Translations under genes and position numbers: made by a program
The notes under the pieces: generated by a model
The model's database searches: none
What the model was told of the DNA's origin: nothing
Seen by the model: the letters and a program-made list of their open reading frames with translations, nothing else
Shown: in pieces, positions 12,050 through 24,229 of the stretch
Layout of the letters: every line of letters starts with the position of its first letter
Position numbering within the stretch: position 1 is the stretch's first letter
NCBI GenBank assembly: GCA_034670405.1
Contig: JAXDDX010000013.1
Span: 5,544,001 to 5,608,000, forward strand
Source: Hoplostethus atlanticus
Taxonomy: Eukaryota > Chordata > Actinopteri > Trachichthyiformes > Trachichthyidae
Length of the DNA: 64,000 nucleotides
Direction of reading: 5' to 3'

Positions 12050-12930
12050 CAGGTTTCAGAAGGCCAAAATTAAGGCTTTTAAACACACTTTTAATGGTAC
12101 CCAGTATTACATTTCAGACCAATTCAAATAAAAAAACAAATTAAGCAAACACAAATCTGTCAAAAACTATTTGGAGATCATTCATGGAATTGTGAAAGGA
12201 ACCATTGAATGTGCTGGGCTTGAATCTTGATGCAAGTGTGTGGTTTTTTTTGTTTGTTTGTTTAAAAAAATAAAAAAAATAAAAAAAGTACCCTCCTCAA
12301 TGTGTTGATTGAGAAAAAGCATTAAAAATATATTTTTTTTTTAAATCCAAAAAAAACAACAGACTACTTTCTGATTGGACAGAGAAAGTTGTGAAAATAT
12401 AAATGGGCACTATAAAATGTCTCCACCGGGAAATTAAATGTATTAAATGTTATTATTGTTACCATAAAACCAACACTGAGGCTCAGGGGTGCCGCTAGGA
12501 ATCCTGGGCCCCCTGACAAAAGTCCCCCCCCCCCCCTAACAATACACAATCAAAATCTACAATCCCTGGATGTTACAGGGGCCCTGTAGTTCTGGGCCCC
12601 CCCCCCCCCCCCCCCGAATCATTCATGGTATCCCCCCTTCATGGCACCCCTGGTCCCATTCACATATTTTGGTGAAACTACACTAACACTAACTAATTAA
12701 TTCTTTCATTTGCCTTACTTTCCAACTCTGCCTCAACTAAATGTTACTGAACGTAAAGAATTGGTCAACAGAAATATCTAATTTCATAGCCGCATCAAAA
12801 AGAAACTTAATTAAGAAATAAACCTGCCATTAGATGGTGGAAAACGCAAGACCTCTAAAGCTTTATTGAAGACTTTTCATTACTTTATAAGGTAATAAAT
12901 TCAGCTAATTTAATTCAAGGACCTGCAGAT
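12050..12930 (+). mobile_element. hAT-like non-autonomous element with homopolymer expansions
   Basis: It begins near ACAGGTTTCAGAAGG and ends near AAGGACCTGCAGATACCC, which are roughly inverted ends. The internal words TTTAATGGTACC and TTTGCCTTACTTTCCAA recur in the elements at 32065, 35610 and 60265. C runs of 13 and 19 bases (12524-12536 and 12597-12615) lie inside. Confidence 0.55.
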
Positions 12931-15295
12931 ACCCTTTTACACATTGCTTGCATGCTAGCTGAAGATTTAAGGCGTTGACCCCGTCACGGAGCAGAACAAT
13001 AGATCTATTTTCAACAGCGAAGTCACTTTTCATTCACCTGTCAATCAGGCTGATCTTCTGAGTAACGTGAGAGAGAGTTAGTGGGATTTATAATGGATGG
13101 AACAGATTAGGCACCACCATACCCTGCACTGATGGTAACTTACCTGTCATAACACACAGGGCTCAGGCTCTAGGCCGGTGTACACCCCCACCCCTCCTCC
13201 CCTCCTCCCCCCCTAGCCCCACAAGGCGTAACCAGGCCCATATGTTAGCCATCATGCCGCTAGGTAGATCAAACAGATTCCAGGCCTCTGTAGCAGACAG
13301 AGCCCTCTGACCTTATTACAGATCCAGCCGGGCTTTTGCTTTGGTCTATTGCATGTACACCCCCCACCCCCCACTACCTCCCCCTGCACTAATGGCAGTG
13401 AGGAAACATTGCCGAAAACAGTTTCAAAGAATTTCAATAATATGCATTACGTCAACATCTTCGGCGACTGGATCAATGTTGTTTTTGGTGTCCACCATCA
13501 TATTCATCTGTTCTGTTCTAGGTGCTTTTCGAAGCATACAAGGAGCTGCTTAACAACAGCAAGGACAAATGGAAACCATTCTACCCACAGCATATTGTTA
13601 CCTGCACTTTCCTGTGGGTCCAGGTGACTGCTTTCAGTGCAGACTAGGCTCACTCTCTTTCTGCTTTTGCTTCACCGTGTTCCTTTGATTTAGCTGGAAG
13701 AACAGCTATAAAAAGGAGGTCTGATAAACAACATCATTCAGGGTGTTTCGTGCCCAGATTTAGAGAAGAGCTTAAGGGTGGCTGATGATAGCCAGTGGGT
13801 GGGTGGGTGCAGGGGGGAGGGAGGGGGGTTTATGCGTTGGCAGCCTGCCTCAGTATTTCTCAGCCTGATATCCAGCAGTAAAAGGAAAGCTCTGCTAACA
13901 CCATTTCATGACATTTTCATCTAAATAAATGTCTGTTTTGCTACACCATCAATTGCTATAACACAATAGTGAGTCAACCTCTATCTTTATTTTCAGATTT
14001 TCAGGTTATTTCATGCTGACCAGTGGGAATTACAACCACATTAACAGAACGTATCTCCTCCGACACAAGGTCTCTGGTGGTGGTGGACATACAAACACAA
14101 TACAATGATGTGATTTTATGCCATAAAGATTTGTGTCAGATTAAAGAGGTGGTAACCTCTATTCCACTCCATCCCTGATCATACACAGTGCGCAGTGCAT
14201 GCATCTTACCTACCGCATCGCTTCCTTTGTATTTCCATGACATAAAGCAACATGAATGACATGACATGAATTTTCGGGGTATCTTTGTCCTGGAAGACGT
14301 GGACCAGACCCCTGTAACTCAGACCCAGGTGAATCTTATTTTTTGCAGAGGATTTGTACAATACAGATAAAGGGGAAGATAATTTCCCCCCTATTGACGT
14401 CTCATGTCAAACAGGGAGTCTAACCAAACTCCCAGCACTCCGGTTAAATCGACCCTCAGCCAGACTCTTTCCACTCTTACCCTCCCCTCCCTCTCTGAAC
14501 TATGTAAGGACCAGTGCTGGGATTTGATTTCAGCTTGCTGTTGCTAGGGAGATTAATTTGCTGGACCAATTTCAACTAATTTTGTGTAACAGCTGAAATT
14601 CAAAGGGTTAGATCATTCTTCTTTTTCATTCATGTTAAGACCAATCATCCTGATTATTATATGAACAGTAACAGGTTTATTAACAACCAAACAAACTGTA
14701 TGGATGCATTTTTTTAATTAAAGTGAATCATTACCGTGGTAACGGGGGCATATTAAGTTGCATTACTATCATATGGCACAGTGGAAAGAATTTCTCCTAA
14801 GGCATGACGGTGTTTACGTCTGTACACATGAAGTCAAAAATGCAGTTATTTAACAAAACCAATGTAAAGTGCATGGAGCAAAGTGCTGTTCGCTATTATA
14901 ACATGATGAGTAATCATGAACAAAAGGTGATATTGGGAGCAGGTTGATGCATAATAGCATAAATCACACTGTATTCCATATGGCGTGGACCTGGCCCATA
15001 TCTAAGCACTTTACTGTTCATCTGACAACAGCCTGCAGATTACGAACAGTTGCAAAACACATTTTCTCTCTTCAACTCAGCCTCTCTAACAAAACTGGTA
15101 TCAATTTCCTCAAATTCTGGAAGAGGCTATACTGTATTTACATTTTCTTTCCACCCTTACAGAAATGAGGCTGGATGTCATGTGACGCATGAAACACACA
15201 AATCCCGGTGAAAGTACAATACAGAGCGAGAGATTAGTCCCTCTGGAGCCATATCAGACAGAAGTATTACTTTGGGTCTAGTGACTTAGACTGCA

Positions 15296-15301
15296 TTTAT
15301 T
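15296..15301 (-). terminator. Candidate rergl polyadenylation signal
   Basis: AATAAA on the minus strand, 262 bases past the rergl stop codon. It is the first canonical hexamer I noted on that strand. Confidence 0.5.
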
Positions 15302-15562
15302 TGTCTAGATTAAAATGTCAACGGGTTTTCAAACACTTTCCTCAAGCCGGTAGCTTTGGCTAAAATAATGTTTTGGTACGTGAAGCAAGAATCAAGCAGT
15401 AAGCAGCGAGCAGACCCAGCAAGCAAATACCTTGTCACACACATATTAATATCAATGCTAATCAATAGCAACAGCAATAAAACATACAAAGCGTGTCTCA
15501 GTCCAGCCTTGATTGACAGCAGCCCCCAGTAACTGGAGGGGGCCATCGGGCTCGTTGGGGCT

Positions 15563-15848
15563 TCAAACCGATTTCCTCCTCTTGCCGAAGACATTGTTGA
15601 TGAGCTTGGCCATGGACTTGGAGCCGCTGGGGCGCCGCCGACGCTCCTTGGCCTTGCTGCCCAGGCTGGCATTCTGCACCATCTTGGAGAACATCAGCGC
15701 CACCTCCTGACAGTGCTCGGCTGCCGACAGCTCGTAGAACTGGCAGCGGCACTCGGCGGCCAGCCGCTGGCCTTCCTCGCGGCGGACCTCCCTCACATGG
15801 CACAGGTCTTGCTTGTTGCCGACCAAGAATACCAGCGAGTCTACGTCC
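15563..15848 (-). CDS. rergl: rergl exon 5 (terminal)
   Basis: Encodes [17 protein letters not shown] and the basic C-terminus, with a TGA stop at 15563-15565. The acceptor is CTGCAG|GG. It is GC-rich compared with its flanks. Confidence 0.95.
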
Positions 15849-18203
15849 CTGCAGGTCAGAGAGCAGAGACACAATAGGTCCAATGGTTGATTAGCCACCA
15901 TAATAGATCTTTGTTGGAATAACAAGAGACATCAGCCAGTTAGGGAAGCAAGCCTAAAAAAACAACATTAAGAAGCTGACATAGTAAATAAAATGTTATT
16001 TTAATTTGACACAATGCAAAAAAAGTGCAAACAAAATGGAAAGTTAAGATTTAAACTTTCTACCTTCACTTTTCTAGCCCAGAAAGTGAGTTTTGAGAGA
16101 CAGAAATCCGAGCCCCTGGCCAAGTAATCATAACTGATCAACAACCCTATCAACCCATTTTGTGCTATGGGGGCAGAAAATAAATCGTACTTACTGCACC
16201 TTTAATTGAGTGTAATATCCCGATATAAACCCGTACCTTTTGGCTACCCCCTGGTGTAGCTCCCTGATCAAGTGCACTATGGCATTGGCAGTGAGGAAGG
16301 AGGAGCGGTCGCTGATATCGTAGACCACTACGAAGCCGTCGGCCCAGTGGATCTGGTTGTTTAAAGTAGACTTGCCTTCGCAGGCCTGGGACACAGAGGG
16401 AAACAACAGTTACTAACAAACCCCAGTGCAACAGAATAGCAGCACATATGAACTCCTTAAAGAGCTTAAATTGTTAGCACCTCTTATTTCAGACATATCA
16501 ACAGCTAACATAGTAGTACAGTAGCGACTGACACACATGGTGCAGGACAAGGATAACAGTAAGGTTGCATGTATAGAGGAGGTGTAGCAACTGATAATGT
16601 AATAATGCAAAATGTAATAAAATGTAATATAAATATTGGGTCTTCACTTTTTAAAAAATGTATTATTACAGTGTTATTACATTTCTGGCTCGTTTAGAGC
16701 AATTTTTCGAGAAGTTATTACATTATCAGTAGCTACAGTCCTCATTGACTATGGTCATTGACTAGTCATACTCAATAGGATGAAATAAGCAATGAGCATC
16801 ACAGACAGTGCTACGTTTGTGGTATGGGCGATGCCGGAACAGCCATCCTCTCTTTCTGAAAAGGGTCGCGGTCTAAACTCAGACAGATGAGAAGGCTGGT
16901 GATTTATGGACTGCAGGCTGAGCTCAGTCTGGGGGATCTGGTTCAGCTCAGGGGAGCCAGAGGCTTGGCCGCAACTGAGATGGATGATGCTGACTGGCTT
17001 CGCTTTATACTCTTTTTATTTCAGGTCTTCCCTCAGTGTAGAAAGTAGAAAGACCTCTGCACCCTTACTTTCCACCACCCTGTGTCAAAACTTTACTGAC
17101 ATCACTTTTCATGATTTCTGGGTAATGAAGTTCAACCCGTTTTCGACCAGTTCCCTGACGCTGCCACTTGGGGGTGCCACTCTGCGAAGTTGCAACAATC
17201 ATCGCGACGGTATCTTTGTTACCGCTGCTTTCCCTAGCTCTAACTCACCCGGGAACAGGGATCGTAGAGCTCCAGATTCAGCTGCCTCCCGTCAGTGGAC
17301 AGACGCTTTCTGTATATGCACTCTATAAGGGAAAGGAGGGGAGAAGGGAGGGAGAATGAGCTAAATGGTTGATTAGAAAACAGTTTGGAGTGACTTGAAG
17401 CAGTGCAGGGCAGAGCTGGGCTGGTCGGAAGCCAAACAGTGCCTCGGTGAGAGGGAACAAGCTCAGATGAAACTAGATTATACTCAGGGAAACAATGGCC
17501 CATTCAGCTACTATCAGTGACAAATGTGAGTCATTCTCCCTGCAAGGTAGCCTTTATAGCCCAGAGAGGGGTGTGTGTGTGGGGGGGGGGCGGTTGGAGA
17601 TAAAGACCTAAACTGTAATCATTAAAATGCAGCTATTCAGACTAGTCACCTAAATCCAGGTTATTTTCAATCATGGAAAAATAAAATGCAATGAAATACA
17701 ATCAAGGGGGAGTGGTGCACTTCTCCTGGGGAAATAATTGACTAAGCACCACTGAGGAAATTGAGCCGTTCCGTAATTAGTGTGAATGTGAGCTTTAAGC
17801 AAACGCCCAAGTGAAATCACATTTTAATTAAAGCCAGAGCCGCAGCATGCGCTGTGCGTAAAAGCGCATCATAATAATAACAATAATAATATTAGTCAGC
17901 TCTATCTCATCTACTGACAACACATGTAGTAAGGAGGGTAGATCTTTCCGGGAAGATCCAGGTAAGATTGTATTTACCTGAAGATGAAGCGTACTCGCCA
18001 ATAAACCGCCTGGTGAGGAATCTGACGATCAGAGCTGCAGACAGAAAGATCAGATCAGATCGGATCAAATCAGATCAGATGCCTGGGTGGATTAGAAACG
18101 ACAGCATGTTGATCTACAAACTCCTCCAACCGTGTTTAACATCACTCCTACCTGATTTCCCGACTCCTTCGCTTCCCAGCACCGCAATCTTGATATCGTT
18201 CAT
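15563..18203 (-). CDS. rergl: RERG/RAS-like small GTPase, complete
   Basis: Ras-superfamily protein of the RERG/RERGL group. Exons 18203-18152, 18034-17978, 17322-17249, 16385-16237 and 15848-15563 join into 205 codons, the same length as human RERGL from memory. G1 is GSEGVGKS (residues 10-17), so Glu sits at the Ras G12 position. The switch I position equal to Ras T35 is Ser. G3 is DPCSR (57-61) instead of DTAGQ, so Gln61 is Arg. G4 is NKQD (122-125) and G5 is SAA (152-154). The tail is basic (KERRRRP, GKRRKSV) with no CAAX box, so no prenyl anchor is expected. The block [18 protein letters not shown] matches RERGL as I recall it. RERG itself is excluded by this tail and by the G3 motif. 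Low GTP hydrolysis is inferred from these residues. Confidence 0.95.
16050..16205 (+). mobile_element. TTAA-type MITE-like element, partial (family 1)
   Basis: Right end TTACTGCACCTTTAA, preceded by TTTTGTGCTATGGGGGCAG. It matches the right ends of the copies at 29760-29954 and 45529-46035. It sits in rergl intron 4. The left end is unclear. Confidence 0.6.
16237..16385 (-). CDS. rergl: rergl exon 4
   Basis: Encodes [18 protein letters not shown] and the following helix. The acceptor is TCCCAG|GC and the donor is AAAG|GTACGG. A MITE-like copy ends about 30 bases past the donor. Confidence 0.95.
16583..16737 (+). mobile_element. Short MITE-like element with terminal inverted repeats in rergl intron 3
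   Basis: The left end TGTAGCAACTGATAATGTAA is inverted at the right end, TTACATTATCAGTAGCTACA. The body is about 155 bp and AT-rich, with no coding capacity. Confidence 0.75.
17249..17322 (-). CDS. rergl: rergl exon 3
   Basis: Encodes [20 protein letters not shown] and DPCSR, the switch II region. The acceptor is TTATAG|AG and the donor is CGG|GTGAGT. A 140-codon frame on the opposite strand at 16906-17328 is a shadow of this exon. Confidence 0.95.
17978..18034 (-). CDS. rergl: rergl exon 2
   Basis: Encodes [19 protein letters not shown], covering the helix after the P-loop and switch I. The acceptor CTGCAG|CT sits directly after a TGATC pentamer tract; the donor is TCAG|GTAAAT. Confidence 0.95.
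18047..18080 (-). repeat. TGATC pentamer repeat in rergl intron 1
   Basis: About six imperfect TGATC/TGATT units on the minus strand end 12 bases from the exon 2 acceptor. They supply the polypyrimidine and possible branch-point region of a roughly 117-bp intron. Confidence 0.75.
18152..18203 (-). CDS. rergl: rergl exon 1
   Basis: Encodes [17 protein letters not shown], which holds the whole P-loop. The donor is TCAG|GTAGGA in phase 1. The next intron is only about 117 bp. Confidence 0.95.
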
Positions 18204-18804
18204 ATTTGCTGTGGGAAAGAAAAACTAAAAACAAAAAAGACAAGCTACTTTCTTGCAGAGAAATACCCGCTTCCCTCAAATATCATGCCTTAGAAGACCT
18301 AAAGAGGAGGAAGTGTGTCAAAGTCGACGCGTCCAAGGAGCTGATGAGACGTCAGGATCCTCCGGTGTGTCCGCATCCCTCTGCCCGGTCTGCAGCCTGG
18401 CTGGTCAGTAGGCGGCCCTTCAGGACCAGCAAACACCAGTGGGGCTCACATGGAAACGATAGAGCAGTGCAGGGGGGGGGGGGTGGTTACCATCCATCCA
18501 TCCATTCAAACATCCATTCAAACATCCAACCACTGTCTTCCTGTTTTATTTGAAAGTAATTTCCTGCAAGAAATTCTATCTGCAAAATATTTTTTTATTA
18601 AAAGGAACTCATTTAAACACTCAAGTGTTTAAATAACTTTACATAACTCATAACTTTATGAGTTTCATCTTGGTGCCAAATTTCATTCTACTTTCAGAGG
18701 AAATGAGGAATGATTAAGTTAAATGTTTCTGTATGAAATATGTACGTAAATCAGCCAAATAAATTCATATCTCTAGCTCTATCTGAGTGAGTTTATTTCC
18801 CTTT

Positions 18805-18805
<1 letters not shown>

Positions 18806-18840
<35 letters not shown>
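18806..18840 (+). repeat. (GATA)n microsatellite
   Basis: Nearly nine AGAT units, followed by a few GAAT units. Confidence 0.95.
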
Positions 18841-19414
18841 AAGAATGAATGAATGGGAAAGGGAATGAGAGTGAATAAAGTAAAACATTATAAATCCTGA
18901 TCTTACATAACTTTCACATGTTTCTATCAGCTGTAAAATGAACGGTTGAGCTGCTGGGATCCACTTTTAACTGGATTGTCATCATTTTGCTAATTTTGCA
19001 GGGGAGGATTTTGTGAAGGATGTTGGGCTCTGTGCTCCGGAGAGAAGAGGCTAATGAGAAGCTTGGTGAGCTCCACGTCCAACTCTGACCTCCAGCATTG
19101 TCAGACAGAACACTATTCCTGTTAAGACGTGAATAGGGGAGCTCTGCATGGCCAATCATCTGCAATGTATTAACTGTGCATAGGAAAAAAGAAAAAGAAA
19201 AAGAGTATATCACTTACTCAAAGTAAACTTGGCATTGGTATGGCCTAAGAATAGCCCTGTTGTTTAACATGGAAGGTGACCCATTTACTTTGAATGTAAA
19301 CACATTATCTGAAGGAAATGTGGCAGAAAATGACAAGAGTCGTGATCAAGACTCCTGTTGGTCGCAAGAGATATAGAGAAATAGTCTACTGGGTTATGAA
19401 ACAACAAAGCTTTT

Positions 19415-19447
19415 ATGAATGAATGAATGAATGAATGAATGAATGAA
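19415..19447 (+). repeat. (ATGA)n microsatellite
   Basis: About eight tetranucleotide units. Confidence 0.95.
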
Positions 19448-22400
19448 ATTTGTCTTTTTTATTATTGTCTACTTAGCAGGGGATCTGCAGGTTTCAAGCC
19501 AAATGTAATGTAATATAACTTTTTAAGACATTTTAATGCTACCTGGAATTAAAACCACTTGAAGCTATTGTCCAATTATGGGCCAAATACTGAACCCCGC
19601 CATAGGGTTGCAGATATATACTGTATGTCTGCACTGGGTATCCAAAGGGAGCCGTGGTGGTGGTGGTGGGGTGCAGATCAGTAGCGGCAACTGGAACTTT
19701 ACAGTTTGTCGTTGAAATAAAGAGTGTGACGATTTGCGATTGGTTCCCAAGTGGGTGTGAGAGAAGGTGTGGAAATGCTTAAAGCTTAGCTGATTGGATG
19801 AAACACACAAGATTTAAACTGATTGGATAATAAGTGGCAAATGAAAGGGTCTTCCTACCTTCATTTTATATACAGTAGGTTGTATAACCAGGCTGGATTG
19901 GCTTTCTATGGGTTGTCTTATGGATGAAACCCATCCTTCGGCCTCAGGGTACACTGAAAATGATACACATTCAAGGTTAGTCATAGAGTGACAAAATGCA
20001 ATATGACCACAGTGAATGCAATCTTACTGTCTGGCCTTTTGCATAGGATAGTCATTCAGAGAAAAGACAGTAATGCTTCGTTCTATTCAAAGTCAGAAGT
20101 CGGAAATTCCCAGCTGGAAATACAACCTCTGTGCATTTCAGTCCAAGAACCCACAAGATTTAATTTAACGTAGAATACTGTTCCCCGTGCAACAGCTAAT
20201 GTATTCAAGTGTTAGTGCAACTTTACATTTCTAGTTATATAATGGTTCATTCAGGTGTTTTGATAAAGTTAAAGTCATGCAATGCCGGAAATCAAACCTC
20301 AGAAACCTCGGGATTGAGAAATGTTGAATAAGGTTTCCTACTTGGAATTCCATCTTCATTGCCCTATTTTCTCTACTAGGAAGTGAGAATATCCGACTTT
20401 CTGACATATCTGGAATGCGGCGTAAGAGGCGAGGCCTGGGTTTCATCTGAGCCCCGAGATCATTGCTGTTTATTTGCCTGGAAAGGAACAAAGATAACCT
20501 ACGTCTATTCCGCTCTTTCGTGCAGGCTTTGTTTGGAGGACGGGAGTTAACAGTGCAGATAAGAAAGTTTCCCTTTTTGAGCGTAAACATTATATTGCTA
20601 TGTTCTGATCTAAATGAGATTATCTTTATCAATGAACAAGCCATGGACCTGTCGGTTTTCTCCCCAGCTCAAGTCAGCTTACCAAACACTCAACTCCAGG
20701 TGATCACTCCTTTGCTGGATCACATGTGAGTTAGAAAGCACACTCTCGGTGTGAAAAAGGCAGGCAGGCATAACCTTGTTGGGTATTGCTCAGCCTAATC
20801 CATACGGGTTTACCATGCTCTTCATACCGGGGGAGATTTGGAAGATCGCACTGAGAAAGACATCGTGGGTGGATTAAAGGAGACAAAAAGAAGAAAAAAA
20901 AAGACAAATGGTGGATGGACAGAGACAATAAAAGAGGAGGGGACTGAGGAGAGGAAGTGCTTGACAAGTCTGTTGGTGGTGGGTGATTCAGAAATGATCT
21001 ATCGCTATCCATCGTTCAACATATGCTAGTAGCGTTATCATGAAGCACCAGGGCCAAGACTCTACCGGGGACACGTGGATGTATTCCTTTAACGGCACTT
21101 CTTGTTTGCTGACCCACACCCGAGATGGACTATACAGGTCTCGGTGTGCTTACCTAATAACACACCAATCCGATGAAGACTATGTTTAGCCTTCCCGTCA
21201 AATGCCATATCACTTAATGCCAATAAAGATTGGACGTTTCTATTATTACCGCTGCTCCGACACACGGCGGAGGGGAGTTGGGGGGTGTTAAAATAATACA
21301 TCATCCACCTCCACAGAGGCACATTTGCAGTGATCATTTATAATTTGAGAGAGGATAAGCTAGTGCCATGGGAAATAGGGAGGAGAGATGAATAGACGGA
21401 CTGCGGATCCTCAACAGGCTTGAAATAGAATCATACATCTCCGTGACACCTATCTAGACCCAATCAGTGAGAAGACACTGGGGGGAAGTTAAGGTACCTG
21501 AAAACTGCCAGTAATCACTTTCAAATTTTAGCAATAAATTTATCACATATAGAGGGAAACTGTAGCAATGTTCTTGAGGAAAGGTAGGGCTCAAACGTGC
21601 TCTGATAGGCTATAAACTGCATGTTCCTTGCTTGAAATTGCTGGGATTGTGCCCCATAAATGGTGTTACTGGTCCTGCAGAGCAAAAAAAACATATCTTT
21701 TACATTGACCAGAACACATTACTTTGATAAGAGGGTAAGCCGGCAAAGTGCATCTTATACTCTGTTTTGGCCCGGTTTCAAACTAGACTTACTCATGTCA
21801 GGATACAAGTGCTGGTGAAGATTTACATTCTATGATATGATGTGTCATAACCAGTATACATGGCAGTGATACTGTAATAATTTCTCTTCCCTGTCAGCCC
21901 AGCTCACAATCACAATCACAATCGCTTTTAGTCACCCAGTTCAGTGAGCACAATATGGTTTGATTCATACATTTTTACGATGAACGTTTCACATGTGCCC
22001 AGGCCCAAAACCGAGGCTCTGATTACAAATGTAATTGCACAAGATTTACTGGAGGCCGACTTCATCTGGAAGCTGACTTCATCTCCGTTGCAGTGGATAC
22101 CTCTAATACAAAGGAGGTAAAGTTCATCCCCATTGCGATATGCTACTTCATGGCTAGAGAAGGAGTTAAAGTGAAAAATTTGAGAAGCAGTTCATGCTGC
22201 ATCCCTCCAGAACATCCTGCAGCAGCAACTGACTGAGAGGACTGCCTGTTTCACTGGATTTAAACAAAAATTGCCTTGAATTCAATTCTGAAAATGTTCA
22301 GGGTATTGAACTGCACATTTGAACAACCTTCGGAGCTTTCTGAAGGATTCATGCAGCTGTATTTCACCTGAACTAGATGCTGCAATGTACAACTGTGGAG

Positions 22401-22573
22401 CTTCGAGGCTGATGCAGTCATTGACTCAACTTACTATTTTCAGCACACCGTCATCGTTTTGGCCTTGTTTGGTGATAATGCAGCCATTGAGCTCATTTTG
22501 GCATTGTTTTCAGTACAAGAACTGTATGTACCAATATAATGTGTTCAGTACATAAACACATGATTCATTTCAA

Positions 22574-22930
22574 GTTGCATTATGTAACATTTTCAATGAA
22601 AAAATACAAGTGTCTTATCAGTCTAGTTCACGTGGGGCTGCAACAGAGCTGACTGGCCCCTCCCCCTTCTGTTGCTGTAGATTCGCTCCATTCACCCCAA
22701 TGAAGTTTTGAATTTGGTAGGTACACTGGTGAGAAAGTTTCCTCCAAGCACAGAAATAGACTAATTGAAACTTAGGAGTTGAACGCACACAGCTCCCAAA
22801 CAGTAGTGAGCGAGCTAACGACTTGGCTAACGCTACAGGAAGCTAGTGAAGTCTTCAAAAATACAAACAGTTACCTCTCGCTGCCACTGGGGGCCGCCAA
22901 CGACTAAATTACAGAAAGTTACATAGTGAG
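22574..22930 (+). mobile_element. MITE-like element with ATGTAAC inverted ends
   Basis: The left end CATTATGTAACATTTT is inverted at the right end, AGAAAGTTACATAGTG. The length is about 355 bp with no coding capacity. The superfamily is not determined. Confidence 0.55.
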
Positions 22931-23422
22931 GATTTGGAACACTTTTCTGTAAGAACGAATGTACATCAACATATAGAGTTATTACTGTTTTAACTCAAGT
23001 ACTGAAGCCAGCGTTACAAGCCTTCACACCTGATAAATGTATACAAGGTTACACTTATCCCTCTCTTCAGCCTCAGCCTCTTCAGGATGAACTTACATCA
23101 GGTTCTGCCGGCCTTCAGTGGAGTCTATCACATTGTTTCTTCAGGAAAACTCATTAACCTCCTTGACATCACAGGGTATTATTAAAATACTACAGGGTGG
23201 AAAATATCTTTTTGCTCTATCCTTTCAAAGCTGACACGAATATCAATTTATATTTCATTGCCTGCAGGATCACAGGGGCATCTGTTCATGAGGCCATTGG
23301 GAGGCATTGATAACTGTCCCTCGAAGCTATTCTCCCTCTAGAAAGCCCTTCTTCACCCTTTCTCACGGATTAGCAGCTCAGTGCCTTGGTTAAGACTAGA
23401 TACTTTAAGGACTGGAGACTGT

Positions 23423-23610
23423 TTAAAGGGGCAGTAAGTAATCTATGACCTTTATCAACCTCTACTGGCAACCAGTAGGAATTGCAACAACACTGACAGA
23501 AGTCCTCCTTTCACAATGTAGAGGACTAAGCTAGCTAATCAGAGCAGCGATTATCTAGCAGCGATTCAACAGAAACTACTGGAATTTCACACTTTCACAA
23601 TAGTGGTTTT
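23423..23610 (+). mobile_element. TTAA-type MITE-like element, left part (family 1)
   Basis: Starts TTAAAGGGGCAGTAAGTAA and shares CAGTAG(G/A)AATTGCAAC with the copies at 28393 and 45529. The right end is lost. Confidence 0.65.
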
Positions 23611-24229
23611 GTTGAGAAAAATACAAACACACACACTAGATGAGGCAAATCAAATCCATCCGTTGTATAAACAATATTTCATCACCAGTTTGACGGTGGT
23701 TTCATACTGTGGGTCGTGGCTGATCGGTGTCACCAAAGCCTTCAACTCAAAAGGTCATCTGGCCTCCAGCAGCAGAGAGGAGAATCACTGATAACCAGCC
23801 ACATGGAGATAACACAGCAATACAGAGATGAAGCAAAATGTAAACTGAAACAATGCTTGAGGCTTTAAGTATTATAACTTGAGGGTATTATAAAAAGGGT
23901 TGAGCAAACAGGTAGTACATTTTGAGGCAAATACTAATTTGGAAAAGGCTTCTAGTGTCAAACTGCAAGACTATGCAGGTGGCCTCCCCCAGCACCAGAG
24001 GGGCGTTCCAGTAAGTAGTCAGAGCCCAATTTTGATCTAGTACTAGTGATGTCAGCCTAAAGTAGTTTAATTTTATGATTGAAAAATATTAAAAAAAGGC
24101 ACTAGCAGCAAACGGGGAGCTGGGTTGGGAGGAGGGGTCTCGAATGATTTTCTCTACCGTATTGAAAATAAACTTGTTTTTTAATGTCACTAATTAGCTA
24201 GTGAAATATGTGGCTCTAGCTGCAGAAAG

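Larger units (their letters stand above)
2253..15295. other. Intergenic region, il17ra to rergl
   Basis: No exon with splice sites and family similarity was recognised on either strand. The contents are LINE remnants (4410-5395 and 5690-6262), a tRNA-derived SINE (10206-10510), a hAT-like element (12050-12930), microsatellites and unassigned AT-rich DNA. All reading frames here are short and look random. Confidence 0.7.

Noticed and set aside
13341..13627. 70-92 codon plus-strand frames
   Set aside because: Low-complexity Pro/His starts from a C-rich tract; no similarity.
15310..15872. Two 120-124 codon minus-strand frames beside rergl exon 5
   Set aside because: Alternative frames of the same GC-rich exon; the RERGL frame is clearly correct.
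16906..17328. 140-codon open frame on the plus strand
   Set aside because: Lies opposite rergl exon 3 and its flanks; no family similarity.
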